From positions 632,501-696,500 of the forward strand of contig JABMCL010000348.1 of assembly GCA_018857735.1 (NCBI GenBank): DNA of 64,000 nt. Direction: 5' to 3'. This document shows positions 37,783 through 49,766 of the stretch, piece after piece. The stretch is from Alviniconcha marisindica (taxonomy: Eukaryota; Mollusca; Gastropoda; Provannidae). Each line of letters begins with the position of its first letter. The stretch's first letter is position 1. The notes beneath the pieces are model-generated. The model saw only the letters and a program-made list of their open reading frames with translations, ran no database searches and was not told the origin of the DNA. Made by a program: the position numbers and the translations under genes.

Positions 37783-39059
37783 TAGCTGGTTGGGTGGCCG
37801 GGGTGGTGGAGAGGGTTGTTGTAGGATGGGTAAGACTAAGAGCGATGACTTGTCAGGGTTGAACCCGGAAGACTTTCTAACTGACAGTGTGTGTTTGCAT
37901 GATGCGTGTGTGTATGTGTGCATGCATGTATGTTTGTGTAAGAGAAAATGAAGATGGGTTTTGTGAAAAGCTGCATGTAATTTGTTTATTGTAATTTGGT
38001 TAGTTTGGCTCTTTTTATTATTTTTATATTTTATTAGGGTGGGATTGTTGTGCTTGCATTTTTATGGACTTACTATAATGATGAATGTCCAGCCAGCTGT
38101 GTCAGAAGTTTGCTTTCTTTGTTTTGGAGATCATGTGAGGTCTCAAAAATTTTATATTGCATGTTAAAGGAGTACTTATCCAATCAAACTTAAACTTGCA
38201 TGCTGTGTATGGAATATGGTGGGTTTTTTTCATGGGCATGCTTCCATTGGCATGCTCTCACACACAAATGCTTTGCATGACTGACATAAATATCTATATT
38301 TATTAAGGGAGGTCACTTTTTTAGTTGTTGAACCCCCACCTCACCCCACCCACCCAAAAAACAATAACAACAACAACAAAAAACATTCTTTGGACTGTTC
38401 AAGTTAGATCATTAAGCTTTATTCAGTGGTAACATCCTTAGAGTTCTGTTTTTCTATTTATCCCTACTTTAAATGCCAAGGTCATAGTAAGATCTGGCGA
38501 AGGTGTTTGCGGTAACCATGAGCAAACCCTTTCATCCGCTAAGCCTTTAATATTTTTTTTGTATATTTGTAAGTATACAAGACTTAAACAAATTATGTGG
38601 GGCAGTCAGTTCTTGCTATTTTACTTAATTTCGCTTCATCCGTTCATCATAATTTTAGTGACCCATACCCCCATTTAATTAGTGGTCATAGGAGAGCCTG
38701 CAAGACAGACCTGAAGCTGTGTTTTCGTGCTGAAAGTCCTGTTCAAGTGGAGGTTGGGGTTAATGGCAAGTATGGTGACAGGTACAGGACACTCCAGTGG
38801 TGAACTGTGTAGCTCTCCATACCTCAGCATTATTCTGCAGATTTGCATGTTAGCTGTTATGTATAAAGCATACTTGTTTTCCACTGGAAGTAGCACTAGT
38901 TGTCACTTTGATTATTTTTGCTGCTTGTATGCAGTGTCTGTGAGTTTTACACACCGCCTGCACTCTAAGGCCTTCTCTTATCAAATAGCGGAGATGTAGG
39001 ATTTTTAGTTTAATATGACCGACAAACTTTGCGTGTTTCCATACACACAGAAGTGAGAC
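37783..39059 (+). other. 3' UTR and downstream flank of the C16orf89-like gene
   Basis: No canonical AATAAA close to the stop; the first clear ones are far downstream (for example ATGCAAATAAAAGCT near 40147). The poly(A) site cannot be fixed, and a long 3' UTR or a variant signal is possible. Confidence 0.4.
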
Positions 39060-39225
39060 CGGCACTGGTAACATCATAAGCTTGCACTGGAGTTGACTTG
39101 ACAGGGAGAAATGGAATCAAGTCCCTTCACCCAGTCTTGACTGGGAGTTCTACCTCTGGTAGCTGCTTTTGCTGGATTACTAGCGCTTTGCACTAACCGC
39201 TGAGCTGCCACCTCTGTCTTTGACA
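39060..39225 (-). mobile_element. tRNA-derived SINE fragment
   Basis: Minus strand starts GTGGCAGCTCAGCGGTTAGT (A box, ending at 39211) with a degenerate B box GGTAGAACTCC (39154-39144) at the normal spacing. An unrelated body follows. It lies in the region downstream of the C16orf89-like gene. Confidence 0.45.
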
Positions 39226-40186
39226 TGCTTGATGCTTGTGAAAGGCATACATGTGCTTGCAGTTTCAGGAACATTTGCAGTTTCTCAGTATTTTTTAACT
39301 GAGAAAGTTTTGTATTCTGCTGAATACAGTTAATAGACAGTAGAGTAGTGTCTAATGAATTTCTTTTGTACCCTAGCTCATTTATGATTTTGTTTGTTTG
39401 TTGTTGTTGTCGTTTTTTTCTTACAAGATGGTTTCTTCAAAGAACATACTCTGTTGCTGTTGTTTTTGTGTGCATGTGTTTTGTGTGTGGCTTCTTGCAT
39501 CAAAATCTCAAATGAATCAGCACGGTGTTTCACATTTTTGCTCCTGAGGGTATAATGTGAAAGTTTCTGATTGTGAGTGAGTATAGAGCATTTGCTCCTT
39601 ATCTGGCAACACAAGCTAGCATATGAATATTTTTTTCTTTCTTTTTTTCTTGTTTTCCTTCTTTCTTTTTGTGTGTTTTTATTAGACATTTTAGTATGCA
39701 GTATGTGTACTTTTTGTCTTGTGTAACTCACTTAAAAAGCTGTGATGTCTATGACTTTTGTCATAATCTTATGTTCTGATGCTGAATTTTCCATTTTAAT
39801 TTTGATTTATGTGTAAATATATAATATGCATGTGCAATCTTCTTCTATTTATGAGAACAGATGCTATGTACAGTGTTTGTGTGTTGAGCTGTATCAAATG
39901 CATTTTTGTTTTCAAGAAGATATACAAAGAGACCATCTATGTAGGATACATATGTAAGATGTATATATATATATGCCTTGATTTCTGTGGTGCTTATTTG
40001 AGCATTTCAGACTGTAGGAGATTCACTACAATCAAAAGGACAAGGGCAGTTTCTTGGTACTAGGTCTAAAGGCAGCTTCTCAGACTAACCTCAGATTAAG
40101 TCCAAGAAAACAGGGTGAAATTGTCATTTCATAAAACAGTTTTGATGCAAATAAAAGCTACAGCCATCTTTATGTAAACTCATCAG

Positions 40187-40262
40187 AGCTCAGGAGCTGT
40201 GTGAGAGTCGAGGTGGACGTCCTGGGCTCCCCACCCCTAGTAGTCTCTGTGGACGTAAAGCA
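40187..40262. repeat. Dispersed repeat A, copy 2
   Basis: GAGCTCAGGAGCTGTGTGAG, GTCGAGGTGGACGTCC and GTCTCTGTGGACGTAAAGCA match the copy at 2.0 kb. Confidence 0.6.
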
Positions 40263-40385
40263 GAATTTCAAGAAGGAGAAACATTTAAACAAATTAGAAT
40301 CAGATCAGAAATGCACAGTAGTTTTGTGAACAAAATGTTTATTTGTGCCATAGATCTCAAAATCGATTCAAGGTGCAACATCAAA

Positions 40386-40474
40386 ATCACGACTGGTGTG
40401 GCCTGTTGCATCAACATTTAATATGCTTGTCAAAAACATTAAATGTTGATGTAACTGGCCACACCAGTCATGAT
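40386..40474. other. Long near-perfect hairpin (37-bp arms, 15-nt loop)
   Basis: Left arm 40386-40422 (ATCACGACTGGTGTGGCCTG...) and right arm 40438-40474 are inverse complements with three mismatches in 37. The size resembles a pre-miRNA, but a foldback repeat is equally possible. It lies about 2.6 kb downstream of the C16orf89 stop codon. Confidence 0.6.
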
Positions 40475-42081
40475 ACTGACTTTTTTATATTTATTTTTTA
40501 ACTCTACAGCTACAAAGTGTTATACTGTAATCCTTATTATGATTTTTTGGATTCTACACAAATACAGAGCATTCTTTCTTAAGACCAGCCAGTTAGGATA
40601 ATTAAGCATGTACACAGGAGAAGGATATTTGCAAAGGTATTGTGAAAAAAGAGTGTTGAGAATGAGAGCTGAGAGCCTGAAATGGCAAAAAAAAATCTTC
40701 TTTATTTGCTTGCCCAAATAAGAGGCTTTTGATGATGTCATTTGATACATATATATACATCTCGTGGACTCTAGCCAGAATGTTGGGGCTAAAGTAGATT
40801 GTTGTGATGTGAATCACTTACAGTTTTTAATTTGATTTATTACTCGAGCTGGAGTGCAACTGCCAAAATGACAAGGAGCACTGCACTTGTATGCTTGGGC
40901 ACAATCAAACCATACAGCTTATTTTTCTGAGTGAAAACCATTTTAATTATAGTGTAAACCCCCCAAAATCAAAACAGTTTCCATTGGTAAGCTGATCCAT
41001 TTCTCAAAGCTGCAAAACTTCATTGTTAGATATTCATTTCATTGTTTATGCTATAAAAAAAAAAATCAAAATTCCCAAATCAAAAATAAAAGTATTTAAA
41101 AAGAAAAACAATGCACTTGTGCAGTTCTTGCAGTACTCACCTGGCACAAGGTAATCAGCTGCTTTTCAATGGCCATCTTGAAACAATCTCATAGAAGCAT
41201 TCAAAAAGATAGAAGCTTCAGTAAAAAATCTTTTTTACTTGCAGTAACCAAAAGTATATAGTTTTTTGTGTGCATGCAAGTATACGTATGCATGATGGTA
41301 TGTGCAGGTGTTAAAAAGGTTGCACTCTATGCCCTCTGTTCTTGCCCAGCATTGGTGAGCCACATACATGGCTGTAGCTGAGGAACATAAAATTAGTTTG
41401 ACCAGCCTGGAGATTTTTTGATTTTTTTTACAAACTGTTCACGCATATAGCTGCTTGTACTGCTGCGTTAACTTGAAGGTAATGTATTGGTGATGTGGAA
41501 TTTAATGTCATCAGATGTCAGGCTGACATGCACAAAAATTGTGGTGGAGTCACCGAGATGTATATATCTCAGTGGTTGGAGTTGGTTGTTTATTAGCATT
41601 TGTCTGCTAACTTGTGTTCACCCAGTGTTGTGTGAGAAGGTAGCATGTGCAAGCCACTTCCCCACACCCCAAGCATCGCTTTCCGGCACCTTCCTCCAAA
41701 CTCTGCCAGAATTGGTTACTCTGCTGAAGGGGCACTCTTTATCTCTGTGCAGTTGTCCACTGACGCTGCCAGCGCCCTCCAAAAGATTTGGGTACTACTA
41801 ACACTGTTGAAGCAACATAGTGACCAAGCATGCACATAAACTTGAGGCATGTCAGGTATAGAAAAAAGAGAGAGTTCCATCTCAATTCAAACGATTTTAG
41901 TTTTATTTGGACTGGTGTAAGCAACATTGGCAGTCATAAAAGGAACAGCTGATATAATTTGAGTCACCTGTTACAAATGTAACTGCCATTTGAGCATCCT
42001 CATAAAACTCTCCATTAACTGACAGTTTTTTGTGACCTATGACATAATCAACTATGGCAGTGATTGGAGGAAGGGTGTTGT

Positions 42082-42275
42082 AAACCAGTGCTTGGAGTTT
42101 GCCGCTCCTCTACACCTGTGCGTAGAAGTGCAGCATGGATGTGCCAAACCAGTGCTTGGAGTTTGCCGCTTCCCTACACCTGTGCATAGAAGTGCAGCAT
42201 GGATGTGCCAAACCAGTGCTTGGAGTTTGCCACTTCCCTTCACCTGTGCATAGAAGTGCAGCATGGATGTGCCAC
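42082..42275. repeat. 64-bp tandem repeat, three units
   Basis: AAACCAGTGCTTGGAGTTTG, CCGCTTCCCTACACCTGTGC, ATAGAAGTGCAGCATGGATG; unit starts at 42082, 42146 and 42210. Confidence 0.9.
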
Positions 42276-42373
42276 TCCAGCAGCTGCACTATGAGAGAAT
42301 AAGACGTCAATAATGACAATGTCAGTAGCCTCTGACTGAGACCTGTTGGAGTCAGTGATATCTTTCCGAAGGA

Positions 42374-42460
42374 GTGGCACAGCTGAGGGATGAAGGGTGT
42401 AGACTTAAGGAATCAAGAGGTTGTGGCTTTGAACCCCACTTCAGGCAGTAGCTAGATGCT
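42374..42460 (+). mobile_element. tRNA-like SINE head
   Basis: TGGCACAGCTGAGGGATGAA (A-box-like) is followed about 50 nt later by GGCTTTGAACCCC (B-box-like, 42425). The acceptor stem is not intact, so it is not a tRNA gene. Confidence 0.4.
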
Positions 42461-45400
42461 AGTGCTGTTATTGGTGGTGGTGGTGGTTGTGTGTGTTATG
42501 TGTGCATGCATGCATGCGTGTGTGTGCATGTTGTGTGTGTGTGTGTGTAGAAATGACTAACAGTACAGATGGGTTGCTGGTGACCTCTTGTAGGGACTAA
42601 GAGTATGGGGATAGGGGCCTTTGGAGGAACAAAGTGAACACAAGGGTTTTCAGGGTGGTTTTTATAGTGTTGTCATTGTTTGCTTTGCTTTGTTTTATTG
42701 ATGACAGATAAATTCTAGGTACGTTTTTCAGTTTGGCAGAGTGTTTCATGTTTACAGTAGCTTAATGTTATCCACAATGCTGTCTTCATTCAAGCAGTCT
42801 GTCCTAACCATACACATTTGGTCCTGGTCCTAGTAGTTCTAGCAGTGCATTAATAGGGCTGTGGTCTGGCAAACCTTTGTGCCCAGGGTGTAGAAACCTT
42901 GTAAATTTTACCTTTGCTTTCCTGGCTCTTTGAGAAAACTGGTTACCGGCGTATAGGTGTGAAATGGATCTAAAGCTTGGAAAGTGAGAATGACAAATAT
43001 CCCCCCCCCCCCCCCCCCAACTTACCCTCCCACTTACAGAATATTCATCCCATTACTGGAGATTACAGTGTCATCTCATACTCTCTTCTTTTTTTAACAT
43101 AAAAGCAGTATCATAATACTTCATACTTACATAATACCTTTACTTCTCCTACAGGTTTTTGTACACTGGGCACAAAATTTGCCAGACCACAATGCTTGCC
43201 TGTGATGACTGGCTTGCTGCTTGGTTTTGCTGGCATGCTGCTAGAATTCTGGGAGGGAATCTGGAAGGAAGGGTCAGTGGTGTACATATAGCAGCATTGT
43301 CAGTAACGCTGTAGACTACCATGAGAAACAAAAACTCATCCAGCTTGCCTCCACCCCCACCCCCAGTTTTTGTGGGGGCATTTCTTTGCATAAAAAGTAA
43401 ATGGAGCCTATGGATAATCAAGTCTTCATCCAGCCATAATGCTTTCCAGCTATTTGGCCGGCCATCAAGCAATCCACACACAAAGCTAACATTGGTATTT
43501 TGTCACAGACAGTGAAATGAAAACCAGATCAGCTTCCTTTGATCATGACACCTGTGTACCAGTTTTGTAACCTTGACCTAATCTCAAGGTCGCAGGGGTG
43601 CCTGAAAATAATGTGAAACTGCTAGTTGTAATTTTTAGCTTTTTGTTGTTGTAAATTTGAATTGCATTAAGTTCAAACTTTGTATATTTGTTACACACAT
43701 GGAGTCTGTGAGATAACCATGCATAAAATGAATGCTCTTCTTTAAATGTGTGTGTGTGTGTGTGTGTTAATAAGATCATGAAAATAAGCTTGTCAGTTGT
43801 TTGACTTATATTTGAGGGTGACCAGCAGCTGCATTTTCTGCATCCCTTCATGTTTTCTCAGATGCTGTAAGTTCTTTAAAACGGCTTTGCTTGACAATGT
43901 TTGTTGATACCAGTTTTGACAATTTTTACCCATTTTCACTTGATGTGAATAAACTCTGCATCTCACCCATCTGATTGTTTATTCTTAGCACAGAATCATG
44001 AGTGCAGATATCCCATCCAGTTTGTGAAGTAGAGGGTAGAGGAGGAAGTGAGGGGGAGGTGGGCAGGGGGTTGAACACCCCCCCCCCCCCTCCCCGCCCC
44101 CACAATGTAATATGTGTGCAATATTGTTAACTTACAGAAGTGAAATGCTTACATTTACAATCACAAAACTTGCAACAACTGTGAATACAGAGCTACGCCT
44201 TCCTCTTCTTTTTTTTCTTTTTCTTCTTTTTTAATTACAAAAGTAACATTAGCATGATCTGTGGTTTCAGTTATGGTACTACCATTAGAGCAGTGGTTTG
44301 GTGGTCACAGTGGAACTGAACACATCTGGTGCTGAAAAGAATTCAGCAGCTTTCTGAGGTTTTTTCTTCTCAAATTAATGACCTACAATTTCAGGTGCAC
44401 ATTGTGTGTATTGTTGGGGGGGGGGGGGGGGGGGGGGGTTGACTCACTTTCTTAGTCCGAATAAGAATCTGTTGTTGTTCTTTTTAAATTCTTATTCAAG
44501 CCTAGACAATACATGTTTTCAACAGGGTAGAAAAGGGTATATAGGCTGTTGTTTTCTAGCCAGACGCAGTGTTTCAGAGGTGGTACAGGTTCCAAGTGTT
44601 TGTGTGCATTCTTCATAGCTTGGCATGACCAAACTGATACACATACATTAATCTCACAAAGCGAAATGCTAGCGTTGTGTTGGAACGTTTGCCATTCGGT
44701 TGTTTTTGCCACCTAGCAATTCCCTTATGAATTCCATGTGTGCATATTTTATCTCATGTTCGACCATTAATCAATAATCTTGGATTTTGCATGCCCATTT
44801 ATGCATGTGTTCTTTCAGAAATCCAAAATGTGGTAATGTAATCAAAGCATACCAAAGTGTACCACTCCAGTGCATGGGCAGTGGCCTTGTGGTGCCCAGG
44901 GAGAACTTTGATCACAGCAGGACTTGCTGTGCCTGTGCATTGTCGGCACATATCTGCTGTCAGACAGTAATCACCAAAGAGCTTCATTATCACTGGCAGT
45001 TGCTACCACAATGCAAGAGTTGCAGCTGCAAATATCTGTCACTGCAAAATGCATGCCTTCAGCTGCAAACACAGTGCCGCTTGTGACTGCAAACGTGGAT
45101 TTTGCAGGGATAACTTGTGCAGCCACAATTTGGAATGCAGTTTTGCAACAACAAAGATTTACTTTGCAGTGATGGACTGATCATTCTTTTTCCACACCCA
45201 GTCAACTGTGTAAATCAGAGCTAAGCACCGTATGAATGAGTCAGCACGTTTTAGTCAATGGGAAAGGTGACAAAGCCCAACTTGTCAACAGTCACCAAAT
45301 GTGAAATTATCCTGCCAATAGTAGATCCAAGTCCAACTAGTCAATGAGGACTAGATATGAATATATAGGCCCACCTCTCAGTCATGTACAACTGATGAAA

Positions 45401-47499
45401 AGTATTAACCTGTATGTCCTTTTCAAAGCATTTTCAGAGCACACTTCAGACTGCAAATGTAGTTTCATGCTGATACAGAGTCAGATGCCACATGATGTCA
45501 CTTTTGCTACTGCAAATTGACTACAAGTTGTGCAGCAGCAAAAATGGGAAACAGTTTTGTGGCTACAAAGTTTATTTTTGTCATTGCAAAACTGCCCTGC
45601 TGAGCTGTGAATCTGTGTGTACACCAGCAAATGGGCACTTTGCCACTACAACTCTCAAACTGGGTCAGCTTCTGCCAGTGATGTTCCACAGAATTGCTGG
45701 GAATTGAAGGAAGGAGGAGATTGTTCTGTTCCTCTTCCTTTCTCCCTCACTTTGATGCATTATTTGCCTTTTTATTTGCCCAGCATTTGTTTTGCTGTGC
45801 TAACATACATTTTAATTTTTAATTTTTATGGTACAGTATTTTGTAAGAAATGATGTTGTTAATTATTTGTAGTCAACATATATATGAATAAACATACATG
45901 GATTGCTTGCAATAACCTTACTTTTTGTGCATTCTCATGTGATGCAAACAATGCCAAATGAACACTTCTGGCTCGCTATACCTCCTATTGAGGTAAGTCT
46001 CTGAAGGACTCTGAACCTGCAGAACAAACTTTTTTTGGCAGGAAAAGGGTTAAGCACTGAACAGTACTGTCAGTGGTCACATTTAAACACTGGACAGTAC
46101 TACAGAAGGTCACAGGCAGGCAGGCTGTTGGTCATCAGTTTGGTCTGAACATTTTGAGCAGCAGAGATCAAGCAGTCTCTGTGTAGCATGCATTGTGTGT
46201 CAACTTGTAGGGTGTCCACTTTGTGGAGAGGCTTCTTTCTTTTCTTCTTCTTCTGTATTCTGTTTATTTTTATCTTCTTCACAGATTAATGTTATGTATG
46301 TAAAGTAAACTGTGATGCCTTAAAGACAGTTCACAAGCATGGCTAAGATGTTAGGTTCTACTACCTTCACCAGCTTAGCAACAGGAAATAAATAACTCTT
46401 GATGACAAGTGTAAGTATTGTGATCACCATCACCTGTCATACTTTCACATTTACTTCCTTTTTTTCTTTTCTTTTTTCTTTTCTGTGAACAAGTGTGACA
46501 TCAGTCATTAGGTTTAAGATTTGTTTGGATTTTTTCTTTGGGAGGTGGGGGGGGGGGTTGTTAGTGTGTGATTGTTGGTTTTTTGGAGCCTGCTTTAGCT
46601 TATCATGTTGTAATGAGATCAGACAGGTCATTGCAAGCAACCCATTCATGTGGAGAACCTGATGGAATCTTGTTCATGTACATTTACTCAGTTGCAATCA
46701 TGTACTTGCCATTTATAGTCTTTGCAATGACTGTTTCTGCCTGTCTGCATCATGCGAACTTGAACTTGCTGGCATGTGTCCTAATTTTGTGTTGACTAAC
46801 TGTCCTGCTTGAGTTTACTAACCTATATGAATTTGTTTCTTGGACCTTTTTATTGACTGGCTCATGCATGTGTGTTGTTGTACAATATATATTTGAAAAC
46901 AGTAGATCTGACGAACTGATTTTATGTTGCATAATGGTGTTTTTTGATTGTCATGTATATATGTATGAGCTTATGTCTGTTTTGTTTGTTTTTGTTTGTG
47001 TGATGTTGTCTTGGTGTGTGGGTTGGGGGGGGGGGGGGGGGAGTACATGTTAACCATACCATGCAGTATCCAAATGTTCACTTTCTTGAAAGTTTGCATT
47101 ATTACTTATGGGTATTAGTTTGGTTTGGTTGTTTTTGTGTGTGTTGGTTTGGTTGTTGTTTTGATTTTGTTTAGTTTTTTTGTTGGGGAGGGTGGTTGAA
47201 AACAAAATTGACTGCCAGCATTCAGAAAAATATATATACTGACAGAATGTATTTCAGTAGGGCACAACAAAACTATATGTACAGCATATTTGTTTGCCAT
47301 CTTTAGATCCATGCCATGCACGCACAGATAAGTGCTTTTTGCTTTGTTTTCATAAAAAACAGATGTAGTCATTGCTTGAAAAAAAGGCATTTCTGTCAAA
47401 CATTTGCACATTGTTTCTTGTGTGTCCTAGTAAAAGTATTCTATCCCTTAATCATTTGTGTGTATTAAACATGTTTTGCTCAGAGTCAGGGTTTACATC

Positions 47500-47566
<67 letters not shown>
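47500..47566. repeat. (CT)n microsatellite
   Basis: About 33 CT units in intergenic DNA. Confidence 0.95.
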
Positions 47567-47569
<3 letters not shown>

Positions 47570-47869
47570 TTCATTTTCGAATGCTATTTCTGCCCATATA
47601 TATTTTATTTCTGTATTGTTTTATTATGTATGTATTTGTTAGAAGGTGGAGATTATTGTATTGATTATTCATGGTTGAGGGTTTGGTGGCCATGTTTTGG
47701 TGCATCCACAAAGTTTCAGTACTTGTTTTGTATTTCAAGGTTATATATTTATGAGACTAATCTCTTAATTGAGATGGCAATCTGAACTCTTTGAATGACT
47801 TTTCACTTTGTGTGTTCTGAGGGAGGGCGTTCAGAGTAAGTTATACAATCTATACACAATGTTTTCTTC

Positions 47870-48260
47870 ATCTTTTTTAAATTATGATTGCAGTCCAATG
47901 TTATCAATCAGTGTTGCTCTGCACAAAGTTGAACAGCTGTTGTGTCATACTAAAATGAGAGCTTTGGAATTAAAGCTAACTGCTGAATGCTTCAGTGTTG
48001 ACTGTCTGTACACATGTATGTATGGTTCCAGTATTGTCTGCATCCTAAGATTAGCAAGAAAAAGATACAGACAATCCAAAATGAATGTTGCTGGGCTATG
48101 CCAAATTCAGTTCCAGGACTGTTATCAATCCTGAATGCATCACAATGTCACACAACTCGTGTGTTTAAACTTCTTTATGAGGAGTACTGCAAGGCCATGC
48201 AAGAGATTGAAGTGGTTAAATGCCTGGTTGGGGAGTGGGGGGAGACTGGAAGCTTGAAAG
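47870..48260 (+). mobile_element. Probable non-LTR retrotransposon relic
   Basis: A frame containing KKIQTIQNECCWAMPNSVPG, then LLSILNASQCHTTRVFKLLY, resembles the region after the catalytic domain in LINE polymerases (KLQTIQNKCLR-type). An upstream frame gives YGSSIVCILRLARKRYRQS. Frames are broken, and no YADD motif was found. Confidence 0.35.
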
Positions 48261-48831
48261 CAGGAATGGCTGTTTAGGTGGAAACACTGGATGGCATCTT
48301 CAATACTGCTGTGCGCAGCTGAAGCAGACTATGCAATTAAAGATCCAAACACATAAAAGGTTCAAAACAAAACAAAACAAAATGCTGTTTATTAGAACGA
48401 AACACAACATGCAACTGTTTGGGGTAATCCCCTTTATCAAGCTACAAAACAACAGTTATATGATGAAAAATGAGATAGAGCTAAGCTACTTATATGTTTT
48501 TGGTTGAGCTATGTTGTTTTCATATTCCTTGTTTCAGAATGCTAGCAATCATTTTTGTTTCAGATGTATGCAATTAAAGGTTTGATCTTTCACACTTAGA
48601 GAAACAAACAGATGCATAGGTGTCTCCCCAGGACAATGCCATCGGCAGTGAGACCCAAATGTAGCAGTGCAAGATCAACAACAAAAATGCTCTCTGTAAC
48701 ATCAGCGTACAGCAAAAGAACAGTGACAAGTAAAGCTGCATACCAGGAAAATGATGCCATTATTTCTTTAGCATACTGGTACTGTTTGCCTGAAGCAGCA
48801 TGCTCTTCTCAAAATCAAGATTGAACTACTT

Positions 48832-48907
<76 letters not shown>

Positions 48908-48908
48908 A

Positions 48909-48945
<37 letters not shown>

Positions 48946-49766
48946 TATCGTAGTATATATAGATTACCTCGTGACAGTCAACTGAGAACAGCTCCGGTTT
49001 CAGCCCATGTGCACGAAACCCGCCGAACCTGGCCCGTGCAACACAATCAGTCATTCACTACTGACCATTCGCTGACCCAGTCGCATGCAAACGCATTCAC
49101 ATTCAACTGACCATTCGCTCATACATCGTCATTACCACAGGCACACGCTATCACACCACTACATTTTGACGGAAGCTCGAGAGCCCCGTACTCATAGACT
49201 GAGGCAGTGAGGACGCCGGACCAGCCGGCTGTGAGGCAGCCTGCCATGTAATGGTAACAACTGTGGCATGACAATTCCTAGTCATGGCTGACGCAACAAC
49301 GCAAACTGACGGTGATTAAGATGATGATCAATGCAGGATTGGAAGATAATAAGTAAATAGCGAAGTATTGTAAATCACTTCACTGACCGTGACTCGCACC
49401 CACGCATCATAGACGAAACAAACTAAAATAAGAACAAATTCGCGCGACTGTAAGAAACGAAGATGTAGGGTGTTTAAACGAGTTTCGTCGAAGACTGCCG
49501 GGTTCATTCATCGACTCAGTCAAAGACCCCTTGCTTTGACCGAAAACAGTGAGCCTACTGAACTGTCCCTACAGGACCGTGTGAAGTGGCCAGTTCCAGA
49601 GGCGAATTTCGATGCCCTATGAGAGTGACGTCCCCTTGTCGGGTGAGGGCGTCGTTGCGAAGTGTCACGCGATTTCTTTCTCACATCACAAGAAAGTTTG
49701 TAACAGTGGGACAAAACCGATGATCTGTTGTTGAGAACTTTTCCGTCCAGTCAGAATCGAACAGCA
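48261..49766. other. Flank and 5' region of NPC2
   Basis: The 49.0-49.75 kb part is GC-richer and free of microsatellites, consistent with the NPC2 promoter and 5' UTR. No TATA box is obvious, and the transcription start cannot be placed. Confidence 0.45.
48834..48942. repeat. (CT)n(CA)n microsatellite
   Basis: CT to about 48890, then CA with one AACC break; about 0.8 kb upstream of the NPC2 start. Confidence 0.95.

Larger units (their letters stand above)
40475..47499. other. Intergenic region without a supported gene
   Basis: Apart from the 64-bp repeat, a SINE head, and C- or G-homopolymer runs (42998, 44073, 44416, 47024), I see no exon. 44990-45180 and 45500-45660 are rich in TGCAAA/TTTGCAG words. 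Confidence 0.5.

Noticed and set aside
36874..37923. 349-codon minus-strand open frame
   Set aside because: It is antisense to the acidic GAA/GAT-rich exon 6 of the C16orf89-like gene and reads as low-complexity S/V/F; it has no family resemblance.
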